Origin: an uncultured Coriobacteriales bacterium | GTDB lineage: Bacteria > Actinomycetota > Coriobacteriia > Coriobacteriales > UMGS124 | Assembly (NCBI GenBank): GCA_934636245.1 | Contig: CAKUAI010000005.1 | Coordinates: forward strand, 62,001-126,000 | Length of the DNA stretch: 64,000 bases | Reading direction: 5' to 3' | Part shown: piece by piece, positions 1-6,811 of the stretch | Position numbering within the stretch: position 1 is the stretch's first letter | How the letters are laid out: each line of letters starts with the position of its first letter | Notes under the pieces: model-generated | What the model saw: only the letters and a program-made list of their open reading frames with translations | What the model was told of the DNA's origin: nothing | Database searches by the model: none | Made by a program: the position numbers and the translations under genes

Positions 1-144
1 GCCGCCGGTGAGACCGACGTGCTGCTGCCCGAGGAGGGCTTGGGCCCGGAGATTCACTACATCGGCCTCAACAGCGCCCTTGCCATGAAGCGCGTTTCCA
101 ACGTGCAGCAGGGCGGCAACGTCAAGACGCCCTACGAGATGTAA
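1..144 (+). CDS. C-terminal end of an unidentified protein (5' end outside window)
   Basis: An open frame runs in from the window edge for 47 codons and ends at TAA 142-144, finishing in NVKTPYEM. There is too little sequence to name a family with confidence. The next gene is a TorD-type chaperone, so a subunit of a molybdopterin oxidoreductase is a reasonable guess, but this rests on context only. A hairpin at 352-388 separates the two genes. Confidence 0.5.
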   Translation, partial: AAGETDVLLPEEGLGPEIHYIGLNSALAMKRVSNVQQGGNVKTPYEM

Positions 145-351
145 GGAGCTCCTTGTGCTGGGCGGCGTGCGCCGTGGTTGGTGCGCGCCACCCGGCGCTG
201 TGGGCGCGAGGCGGGCGAGGCGGGCGCCGGGCGCGGATGCCGTGGGTGCTGGTGGCACCGAGCGCGTGTGGGCGCTGCTCGGTTTTGATGCGCCCGGGGA
301 GGTTGCCGGGTGCGCCCCCGCGTGCGTCTCGCTTTATGCGCGCCAATGTAA

Positions 352-388
352 GAAGGGTGGCCGTGCGACGTGCGCGGCCACCCGTTTG
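352..388 (+). terminator. Possible terminator hairpin between the partial gene and torD-like gene
   Basis: GGGTGGCCG (355-363) pairs with CGGCCACCC (375-383) around an 11-nt loop and is followed by GTTTGT. The T-run is short, so termination may be partial. The rest of the 145-435 gap is GC-rich and shows no convincing gene. Confidence 0.45.
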
Positions 389-435
389 TATGCAAGTGAC
401 AGGCCCGCGCCGGGCTGTGGGAAGAAGGGGAACTC

Positions 436-1104
436 ATGGGTCAGCAAACGGACATGGAATTGGAGCAGCGCGCTCTGGACGCACGCGGCCGCGCCGTCAC
501 GTTCGACGTGTGCGCGTCGGCGTTTTTGAACGAGCCGAGCGAGCAGGTGCTTGCCGACGTGGCGCTTGTCGGCCAGGCGCTGGGCTCCGAGTTCGAAGGC
601 TTGTCGGGCGAAGTGCCTGCCGAGGAGCTCGCCGAGCTGCGCTGTTGCTTCAACGACGTGCTCTTTGTTGCCGTGAGCCCGCGCTTTGTGCCGCTGCAGG
701 AGAGCTGCCTGGTGGGAAGCGGTGTTGGCTCCGACGGCAAGATGCACTATGGAAGCGTGCAGAGCTCCAGGTCCGACCATGTGCAGCGCTGCTACAAGGC
801 CGCCGGCTTCGATATGACCGCAGTTCCTGCCTGCCCGGTGGTCAAGGGTACCGTGCGCTGCGACTCGCTCGCCTGTGAGCTGGCGTTTCTGGCCTACCTG
901 GCAAACGGCGAGTTCGCTGCCTGGCAAAGGGGCGCGGCCGAGGAGGCCCTGCACTGGAATCGCTTGGCGGCCGAGTTCGCGCGCGACCATGCCCGCGTGT
1001 GGTTCGCCACGGCTCGCGACCGCATGGCAGCCGTGGACGCCGCGTTCTACGCGCATGTATGCGACCTGGCCATTCGTGCGCTCGAGGTGCCGCAGCAGGA
1101 CTAG
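436..1104 (+). CDS. TorD/DmsD-family molybdoenzyme maturation chaperone
   Basis: This 222-residue protein fits the all-helical TorD family in length and motifs. These cytoplasmic chaperones bind Tat signal peptides of molybdopterin oxidoreductases and hold the apoprotein until cofactor is inserted. Visible family features are a PLQESCLV segment about one third along and a DSLACELAFLAYLANGEF stretch, followed by a DHARVW motif near the C-terminus. The start is ATG 436 with a purine-rich GAAGAAGGGGA ribosome site just upstream. The partial gene upstream may be its client, but that cannot be shown here. A second TorD-like protein lies at 17641-18363 and the two are only distantly alike, which suggests separate clients. 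Confidence 0.8.
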   Translation: MGQQTDMELEQRALDARGRAVTFDVCASAFLNEPSEQVLADVALVGQALGSEFEGLSGEVPAEELAELRCCFNDVLFVAVSPRFVPLQESCLVGSGVGSDGKMHYGSVQSSRSDHVQRCYKAAGFDMTAVPACPVVKGTVRCDSLACELAFLAYLANGEFAAWQRGAAEEALHWNRLAAEFARDHARVWFATARDRMAAVDAAFYAHVCDLAIRALEVPQQD

Positions 1105-1227
1105 GGGCGCCGCCGGCCCTGTTCCTGCACGCTTGTATCGCCGAAAGCGGGGTCGCTGCACTTTATTGGCGAAGGCGCCGAGTTGTGACCGGCCTTGTTC
1201 CTGCATGTTTGCTTCCTGGTGTTGCCC

Positions 1228-1279
1228 TATACTGTCGCCATTGTTTTACATAAGACACTTGCGAGGCGTTTCGCCTCGT
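1228..1279 (+). promoter_or_regulatory. Leader region of first sulfhydrylase gene: -10-like box and hairpin
   Basis: TATACT at 1228-1233 resembles a -10 box but has no good -35 partner. A tight hairpin, CGAGGCG-TTT-CGCCTCG (1262-1278), sits just upstream of the AAAGGA ribosome site of the gene at 1301. It could affect translation or simply be a leader hairpin. No known SAM riboswitch pattern was recognised. Confidence 0.3.
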
Positions 1280-1300
1280 GCTGGCACAGGAAAGGACACC

Positions 1301-2593
1301 ATGAGCAACCAGAGCATCGACACCGTATGTGTCCAGGGCGGGTATACCCCCGGCAACGGCGAGCCGCGCCAGATTCCGATTGTGCAGTCCACCACGTTCA
1401 AGTACGACACGAGCGAGGACATGGGCAAGCTTTTTGACCTCGAGGCATCGGGCTACTTCTACACGCGTCTGCAGAACCCCACGAACGACTACGTCGCCGC
1501 AAAGATCGCCCAGCTTGAGGGCGGTACGGCTGCCATGCTGACCTCGTCGGGCCAGGCAGCAAACTTCTTCGCGCTGTTCAACATCTGCGAGGCCGGCAGC
1601 CACATCGTAGCCTCCTCCTCCATCTACGGCGGCACGTTCAACCTCATCAGCGTGACCATGGCCAAGATGGGCATCGAGGCCACGTTCGTCTCGCCCGACT
1701 GCACGCCCGAGGAGCTCGACGCCGCCTTCCAGGACAACACGCGTGCCGTCTTCGGCGAGACCATCGCCAACCCCGCGCTCACCGTGCTCGACATCGAGAA
1801 GTTCGCCAAGGCCGCGCATGCCCATGGCGTGCCGCTCATCGTGGACAACACGTTCCCCACGCCGGTTAACTGCCGTCCCATCGAGTGGGGCGCCGACATC
1901 GTGACGCACTCCACCACCAAGTACATGGACGGTCACGGCGCGGCTGTGGGCGGCACCATCGTCGACTCGGGCAAGTTCGACTGGATGGCCCATGCCGACA
2001 AGTTCCCCGGTCTCACCACGCCCGACGAGAGCTACCACGGCATCACCTATGCCGAGAAGTTCGGCAAGGAGGGCGCCTTCATCACCAAGGCGACCTCGCA
2101 GCTCATGCGCGACCTGGGATCCATCCAGGCGCCGCAGAACGCCTTCCTGCTCAACCTCGGCCTTGAGAGCCTGCACGTGCGCATGGCGCGCCACGTGGAG
2201 AACGGCCAGGCAGTGGCCGAGTTCTTGCAGGGCAAGCCCCAGGTGAAGAGCGTGAGCTACCCGGGCCTGCCGAGCGACCCCTACTATGCGATCGCCCAGA
2301 AGTACCTGCCCCGCGGCGGCTGCGGCGTCGTGTCGTTCGAGCTCAAGGGCGGCCGCACTGCTGCCGAGGCCTTCCTCAAGAATCTCAAGCTCGCCGCCAT
2401 CGAGACGCATGTGGCCGACGCGCGCACCTGCTGCCTCAACCCGGCGACCTCTACGCACCGCCAGATGACCGAGGAGCAGCTTGAGGCCGCCGGCGTGCCT
2501 GCCGGCCTCGTGCGCATCTCGTGCGGTCTGGAGGCCAAGGAGGACCTCATCGCCGACATCGCCCAGGCCCTCGAAGCCGTGCCCGAGGCGTAA
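1301..2593 (+). CDS. metY: O-acetylhomoserine sulfhydrylase (Cys/Met metabolism PLP enzyme), copy 1
   Basis: This 430-residue PLP enzyme belongs to the Cys/Met metabolism family. It would make homocysteine (or methionine) from O-acetylhomoserine and a sulfur nucleophile. The PLP lysine is in HSTTKYMDGHG (about residue 207), and the substrate-binding YTRLQNPT and SSGQAANF segments are present. Start ATG 1301 follows an AAAGGA site, and the length matches the family. The segment near residue 375 reads ADARTCCLNPAT, where the second copy (43439-44737) has the usual ADVKSLVIHPAS. Because that loop lies by the active site in the family, copy 1 may use a different acceptor or donor. Methionine gamma-lyase-like activity is a less likely alternative. 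Confidence 0.9.
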   Translation: MSNQSIDTVCVQGGYTPGNGEPRQIPIVQSTTFKYDTSEDMGKLFDLEASGYFYTRLQNPTNDYVAAKIAQLEGGTAAMLTSSGQAANFFALFNICEAGSHIVASSSIYGGTFNLISVTMAKMGIEATFVSPDCTPEELDAAFQDNTRAVFGETIANPALTVLDIEKFAKAAHAHGVPLIVDNTFPTPVNCRPIEWGADIVTHSTTKYMDGHGAAVGGTIVDSGKFDWMAHADKFPGLTTPDESYHGITYAEKFGKEGAFITKATSQLMRDLGSIQAPQNAFLLNLGLESLHVRMARHVENGQAVAEFLQGKPQVKSVSYPGLPSDPYYAIAQKYLPRGGCGVVSFELKGGRTAAEAFLKNLKLAAIETHVADARTCCLNPATSTHRQMTEEQLEAAGVPAGLVRISCGLEAKEDLIADIAQALEAVPEA

Positions 2594-2635
2594 GGACGAG
2601 CTGCGGAAAGAAGCGCGCGCTTAATTAGCTGATGA

Positions 2636-2693
2636 AATGAAAGACCCCTCTTGTCTCGCGCCAACATGCGGTGCGGGCAGGAGGGGTCATTTC
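2636..2693 (+). terminator. Terminator-like hairpin after metY copy 1
   Basis: GACCCCTC (2643-2650) pairs with GAGGGGTC (2681-2688), extended by CTTG/CAGG. It is preceded by an A-rich stretch and followed by ATTTCG. The loop is long (about 30 nt) and the T-run weak. Confidence 0.55.
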
Positions 2694-2862
2694 GTGCGCG
2701 GGTGGGGCGAGGGCGGATTGTATTCGGCTTACTCGACTCTCTGGGGATTTGTGGCAGACTCTGCTCGGGTTTTGCTTGGTGAACTGCGCGGGGGTCGAAG
2801 GGGCGTACCCTTTGCCGATGTGGCGCGCGGATATTCGGTTGACGTGTGCTGGCAGTGAGGCG

Positions 2863-3942
2863 ATGACGGCCCAGCTTGAACATGGGGTCGCGGGACGGAA
2901 GGTATTCGACGGCATGGCGACAGTGCAGGCAGGCAAGGCAACGAACCCGTGGTTCGCTATCGGCGCGTTCATCGGGCGCCACATGGCCGCCGCGGCCCCC
3001 TTGTGCATGCTTGTGGGCGTGCTGTTTCCTGACCAGTTCTCCTGGATGGCCCCTGCGGTCGAGCTCATGTTCGCCTTCATGACGTTCCAAAGCGCCCTGG
3101 CCACTACCTCGCGCGACTTGCTTGCGGTCATCCGCCATCCTTTGTCCCTGCTTGCGGCGCTGTTTGTGCTGTTTGTCGTCATGCCTGTGCTGGCGCTGGC
3201 CGTGGGCAATCTCGTGGTTCCTGGCAATATCGACGCCATCGCGGGCATGGTTATCGAGTTTTGCGTGCCCATGGGCGTGACCGGCCTCATGTGGGTGGAC
3301 ATCTACAACGGCAATCGATCCTTTGGCCTGGCAGTGGTCGTTATCTCCACCGTTCTCGCGCCGCTTACGATGCCCCTCACCATACAGCTGCTCATGGGGG
3401 CAACGGTGCATGTGGACCTCGTGGCGATGATGCTCGACCTGCTCATCATGATCGCCCTGCCCGCCGTGGCCGGCATGGCGTGCAATGACCTCAGCCACGG
3501 CAAGGCCAACGCCCGCGTCGCCCCTTGGTTGGCGCCTGCGTCGAAGATCATGCTCGTGCTCATCCTGGCGACCAATTCCACGCGCATCTCTGGTTCGATG
3601 CACCATTTCACGCCTGAACTGCTGGTGGTTGCGCTGGCGATGGCGCTACTGTCGGGGGTGGCGTACGTACTCGGCTACATTCTCGCGCGCCTCATGCACC
3701 GAAACGTGGGCGAGTGCATCACGCTGGGTGTCGCGAGTGGTTCGCGCAACATCACCACGGGCGCGGTGCTTGCCGCTGCCTATTTTCCCAGCGTAACGAT
3801 GTTCCCCGTGATGATGGGCACGCTGTTCCAGCATGTGCTTGCCGGCGTTTTTGGCTGGGCGGTGCGCAAGCTCGACGCACACAGCACACCTGCCGCCGTG
3901 CCCGAGATCGAGCGCGTCTACCAGGAGCACAATGGAAGGTAG
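2863..3942 (+). CDS. BASS-family (bile acid:sodium symporter-like) transporter
   Basis: This hydrophobic protein of about 359 residues has some nine to ten predicted membrane spans and the general layout of bile acid:sodium symporter-family proteins. It includes a glycine-rich GVASGSRNITTGAVLAAAY segment near the C-terminus, equivalent to the conserved discontinuous-helix region. In bacteria such proteins move organic anions (for example pantoate, pyruvate or bile acids); the substrate cannot be read from sequence. The start is uncertain: ATG 2863 has a weak AGTGAGG site, and ATG 2914 has GGAAGG 11 nt upstream and would remove 17 residues. The frame stays open upstream without start-site support. 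It appears to be a single-gene unit. Confidence 0.75.
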   Translation: MTAQLEHGVAGRKVFDGMATVQAGKATNPWFAIGAFIGRHMAAAAPLCMLVGVLFPDQFSWMAPAVELMFAFMTFQSALATTSRDLLAVIRHPLSLLAALFVLFVVMPVLALAVGNLVVPGNIDAIAGMVIEFCVPMGVTGLMWVDIYNGNRSFGLAVVVISTVLAPLTMPLTIQLLMGATVHVDLVAMMLDLLIMIALPAVAGMACNDLSHGKANARVAPWLAPASKIMLVLILATNSTRISGSMHHFTPELLVVALAMALLSGVAYVLGYILARLMHRNVGECITLGVASGSRNITTGAVLAAAYFPSVTMFPVMMGTLFQHVLAGVFGWAVRKLDAHSTPAAVPEIERVYQEHNGR

Positions 3943-3972
3943 GGGCGCGCGGGCGCTGATTGGCGGTTGCTT

Positions 3973-4099
3973 GCATGCGCGTGGTTTGCGTGTGGCCGTG
4001 TGCGCTTGCGAGAAGCTGGCATGCGGGCACATGGTTTGCGCGTGGCCGTGCGTGCTTGCGAGAAGCTGGCATGCGGGTGCGTATGGTTGTGCGGGGCCG
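3973..4099. repeat. Short tandem duplication, about 2.6 units of 46-50 bp
   Basis: Units begin with GCATGC at 3973, 4019 and 4069 and share GTGGCCGTG...CTTGCGAGAAGCTG. The third unit is partial. It is intergenic and no gene was recognised in it. Confidence 0.8.
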
Positions 4100-4158
4100 C
4101 AGGTGTAGGCGAGCCTGAAGCGGCGTCAGATTGCCGGTCCTCTCTCATGCCCCCTCGA

Positions 4159-4246
4159 ATTAACATACATCTCATGGGTTGAAATGTATGTTGTTTCAGC
4201 AAAAGCCCAGTTGACGCCTTTTTAAAAATCTTGAAATGTATGTTAA
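4159..4246 (-). repeat. Dispersed palindromic intergenic element, copy A
   Basis: Read on the minus strand it has the same order as the other full copies: an AACATACATTTCA arm, then a spacer with CAACTGG and TTTTG, then an inverted pair of the arm (AACATACATTTCA ... GATGTATGTT) forming a stem. It ends about 40 bp before the start of the gene at 4288 and faces copy B beyond that gene. Confidence 0.9.
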
Positions 4247-4287
4247 TCTCACCGCATCGATAGGCAATAGGAGCAAGGAGGCCTCAC

Positions 4288-5442
4288 ATGCACCTGGCAG
4301 TCAACAAGCTGAGCGGATTGCGCGCGCTGCGTCGTGCGCGTGCGGCACATAGGGCGCTGTCTTCCGAGCGCTGCGACCTTTTTGCCCCCAATCCTGCCCC
4401 GCAGGTTCGCTGGACCACCAGGTTGCTGCCGCTCGACGCGCTCGGCCTCGACGCCGTGCCCAATGCGGACCATCCCCTTGCCGTCGCTGTTCCCAGCGCG
4501 GAGGCCCGCTTGCAGGCTCGGTTCGCCACAAGCACGGTGTACTCGCAAAATCTGCCCGCATTGTCGTTTGTCGAGCTGGATGAGGGTGTTGCAGCCAGTT
4601 GCCCGGAGCTTGCCTTTGTTGAGGCGGCCACGTACATGACGCCCATGGCCCTCGTGCTGCTGGGGTACGAGCTATGCGGCACCTATACCCGCGATGCGCG
4701 CAACCCCCGTTGCGGCGATGTGACCTTTGGCGTGCAGCCCGCGACGAACGTGGGCCGCATTGGCGATTTCATCGAGTACTCCGGCAGGATTCGCGGCGCT
4801 CAAAAGGCCAAGCAGGCCTTGGCTCTCGTGAAGGACAACGCTTGGTCGCCCATGGAGGCCATCGTGGCCGCGCTTGCGTTGCTGCCCATGAGCGAGGGCG
4901 GCTACGGTCTAGGCGATGTGGCGCTCAACAGGCGGCAGCTCACTGCGCCCGAGCTCGTGTCACTGGGCTGCAAGGATTCCCGCGTGCCTGACATCGAGCT
5001 TGTGGGGACGCATGTCGGTTTCAACTACGACGGACATGCGCATTTCGCGGTGTGCGAGGCGGCCGAGGGGCAGCAGGCCGGCGTCGATGCTGCCAGTGTT
5101 CGCGCGAAGTACCTCGATGACCTGCGTCGCAACCGTGAGCTTGCTGCGATGGGGCGCGTCGTGCTGCCGGTGACCTCGGAGGACCTTTTCCAACAGGGTG
5201 GCCTCGATGCCGTCATGCTCGAGGCAGTTCTCATTGCCGAGGAGCTCGATCACATCGAGGATGGCCGCTTCGACGAGCTCAAGGCGCTCATCAGCATGCC
5301 CGTGCTGCAGCGCGAGCGTCAGCGCATCATCTGGTCGGTGCTTCCCTGGGAGCACGGCGATGCCTATGCCCGCCAAATCGCCGACCAGCTTGCCCGTCTC
5401 GGACATCCCCGCGAGATAGTCACGACGGTGATGGACATTTAG
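4288..5442 (+). CDS. DUF559/Vsr-like nuclease-fold protein, function unknown
   Basis: This protein has 384 residues. The C-terminal part has the layout of the DUF559 (Vsr-like, PD-(D/E)XK) fold: PDIELVG, then FNYDGHAHF (about residues 243-251), then YLDDLRRNREL (about 276-286) and GRVVLPVTSEDL. In most family members the sequence is closer to VEYDG-x-H, so the acidic residue is Asn here and catalysis is doubtful. The N-terminal 200 residues are of no family I recognise; similar two-part layouts occur in actinobacterial AbiEi-type antitoxins and stand-alone DUF559 proteins, so a defence or toxin-antitoxin role is possible. Start ATG 4288 has AAGGAGG at 4275-4281. Inverted repeat copies A and B flank the gene. 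Confidence 0.6.
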   Translation: MHLAVNKLSGLRALRRARAAHRALSSERCDLFAPNPAPQVRWTTRLLPLDALGLDAVPNADHPLAVAVPSAEARLQARFATSTVYSQNLPALSFVELDEGVAASCPELAFVEAATYMTPMALVLLGYELCGTYTRDARNPRCGDVTFGVQPATNVGRIGDFIEYSGRIRGAQKAKQALALVKDNAWSPMEAIVAALALLPMSEGGYGLGDVALNRRQLTAPELVSLGCKDSRVPDIELVGTHVGFNYDGHAHFAVCEAAEGQQAGVDAASVRAKYLDDLRRNRELAAMGRVVLPVTSEDLFQQGGLDAVMLEAVLIAEELDHIEDGRFDELKALISMPVLQRERQRIIWSVLPWEHGDAYARQIADQLARLGHPREIVTTVMDI

Positions 5443-5449
5443 GAAACCG

Positions 5450-5530
5450 ATGAACAAGTGGGCCGCACGGTACTTCAACATTGCAACACCGCAGGCAGAA
5501 GTCGTGTTCGATGAGACCAATCGGACTTGA
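5450..5530 (+). CDS. Possible 26-residue small ORF or gene stub
   Basis: ATG 5450 lies 7 bp after the stop of the DUF559-like gene, with AGGA upstream. The peptide begins MNKWAARYFN and ends at TGA 5528-5530. It may be a real small protein, or the start of a partner gene lost by deletion. There is no homology evidence. Confidence 0.25.
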   Translation: MNKWAARYFNIATPQAEVVFDETNRT

Positions 5531-5579
5531 TCATCGTTTCTCTAGCTGGCGGCCGCGAGAGTGGCCTTGCCCGTCAAAC

Positions 5580-5671
5580 GGCAAACTGGCGGCGATGGCC
5601 GAGCGCGCGGTCTTGCTTGCGAATTGGCAAACTGGCAGCGATGGCCGAGCGCGTGGCCTTGCTTTGCAATT
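5580..5671. repeat. 46-bp direct tandem duplication
   Basis: Two copies (5580-5625 and 5626-5671) share GGCAAACTGGC(G/A)GCGATGG and GAGCGCG(C/T)GG with few differences. The second copy runs directly into repeat element B. Confidence 0.75.
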
Positions 5672-5758
5672 TAGCATACATTTCAGAATTTTGAAAAACG
5701 CGCCAACTGGGGTTTTGATGATTTAACATACATTCCAGCCGGTGAAATGTATGTTAAA
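5671..5758 (+). repeat. Dispersed palindromic intergenic element, copy B
   Basis: The arm GCATACATTTCA is at 5674-5685, the core CCAACTGGGGTTTTG at about 5703-5717, and the inverted pair AACATACATT...AAATGTATGTTAAA ends at 5759. Nearly identical to copy C. It lies downstream of the DUF559-like gene in the opposite orientation to copy A. Confidence 0.92.
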
Positions 5759-5856
5759 TGCCGCAGGTGGGATGCGCGGGATGCACGGTCTACTCGTTTG
5801 GCTCCCGTCTGCTTTCGTTTGTCCCCATCTCGGGCAGAACGGCCTCCCCGCAAACG

Positions 5857-5914
5857 CAAAAAGCCCTGCCTTGCGAGTAGTTTGCCGCAAGGCAGGGCGT
5901 TCTTTTGAGTAAAG
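5857..5914 (-). terminator. Rho-independent terminator of the molybdoenzyme operon
   Basis: GCCCTGCCTTGCG (5863-5875) pairs with CGCAAGGCAGGGC (5886-5898). On the minus strand the stem is followed by TTTTTGCG, and on the plus strand by GTTCTTTT, so it may work both ways. Confidence 0.9.
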
Positions 5915-5998
5915 CGGGCAAGAAGGGCTGGACGGGTAATTTGAGGGCCCATCGGTAAGACGATCGGTAAGACGACCAGCCGGGTCTTGCTGCAGTGC

Positions 5999-6721
5999 CT
6001 ACTTCATCGCGTCGCAGATGGCCTCGACGGTCTTGGGGTCGGAGAGGACCGGGTAGTCCTCCTCGCGCCACTTGCGCGGGGCACGGAGCAGGTAGCGCAC
6101 GTGGGGGCCGTTGCCGGAGTCCACGATGGTGTGGATGTCGGTCTCTTCGTAGGCCTCGATGTAATCCTTCATTTTGACGCGGGACTTCTGCATGTCGTCG
6201 TAACTCACGGCCTTGGGGTCCTTGGGTGCAGCCGGGCCTTCGAACTCGCCGACGCCTTCGTCGAGGTCGCCGAAGAAGCGGGCGCGTGAGGCGCACTGCG
6301 TGACACAGTGGGGGAGCAGGCCCTGCTCGACACGGTCGGCGCACAGGTCGCACTTGTCGACAACGTTGGCCTCCTCGTCGAGATAGCGCACGCCGTAGGG
6401 GCAGGCGCTCATGCACAGCTGGCAACCGATGCACTGCTCGCGGTCAACGCGAACAACGCCGTTCTCGTCCTTGAACGAGGCGCCAGTGGGGCATACGGTG
6501 ACGCACTCGGGATTCTCGCAGTGCTGGCACTGCATGGGCAAGAAGTACATCTCAACGTCAGGGAAGTGGCCGGAGCCGCCCTCGATGGGGTTGGGGCCGA
6601 CGCGCAGGGTCTTGATCCTGAAGTCGCCCACGGGGACATGGTTGACGACCTTGCAGGCAACGGTGCAGGCGAGGCATCCCACGCAGCGGTTCAGGTCGGT
6701 GACGATCGCATAGTTCGCCAT
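5999..6721 (-). CDS. DmsB-like four-[4Fe-4S] ferredoxin subunit of a molybdoenzyme
   Basis: This 240-residue iron-sulfur subunit would pass electrons to the catalytic subunit encoded just upstream. Four cysteine clusters can be seen: CVGCLACTVAC (about residues 14-24), CQHCENPECVTVCP, CIGCQLCMSACP and CDLCADRVEQGLLPHCVTQC. This is the standard arrangement of DmsB/PsrB/NrfC-type subunits. The protein has no signal peptide, as expected for a subunit exported by Tat together with its partner. Start ATG 6721 follows a GAGGAGGACTGCATC region. It lies 90 bp after the catalytic gene, with a stable hairpin between them. No membrane-anchor (DmsC/NrfD) gene follows, so the electron donor is unknown. 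Confidence 0.93.
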   Translation of the reverse strand: MANYAIVTDLNRCVGCLACTVACKVVNHVPVGDFRIKTLRVGPNPIEGGSGHFPDVEMYFLPMQCQHCENPECVTVCPTGASFKDENGVVRVDREQCIGCQLCMSACPYGVRYLDEEANVVDKCDLCADRVEQGLLPHCVTQCASRARFFGDLDEGVGEFEGPAAPKDPKAVSYDDMQKSRVKMKDYIEAYEETDIHTIVDSGNGPHVRYLLRAPRKWREEDYPVLSDPKTVEAICDAMK

Positions 6722-6746
6722 GATGCAGTCCTCCTCTCAATGAATG

Positions 6747-6802
6747 GCAGGGCCGCGCCTTCGGGCGCTAGGACGCACGTCTTTCATTAGACGCGGCCCT
6801 GC
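6747..6802 (-). promoter_or_regulatory. Intercistronic hairpin between catalytic and iron-sulfur genes
   Basis: GCAGGGCCGCG (6747-6757) pairs with CGCGGCCCTGC (6792-6802), and a small CGCC-TTCG-GGCG type hairpin lies in the loop. There is no T-run. It is a candidate RNA-processing or stability element that sets the ratio of the two subunits. Confidence 0.45.
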
Positions 6803-6811
6803 GGAATGTTC

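Noticed and set aside
1262..1300. SAM riboswitch before metY copy 1
   Set aside because: Only a small symmetric hairpin is present. The conserved SAM-I or SAM-IV core was not found in the leader of either metY copy.
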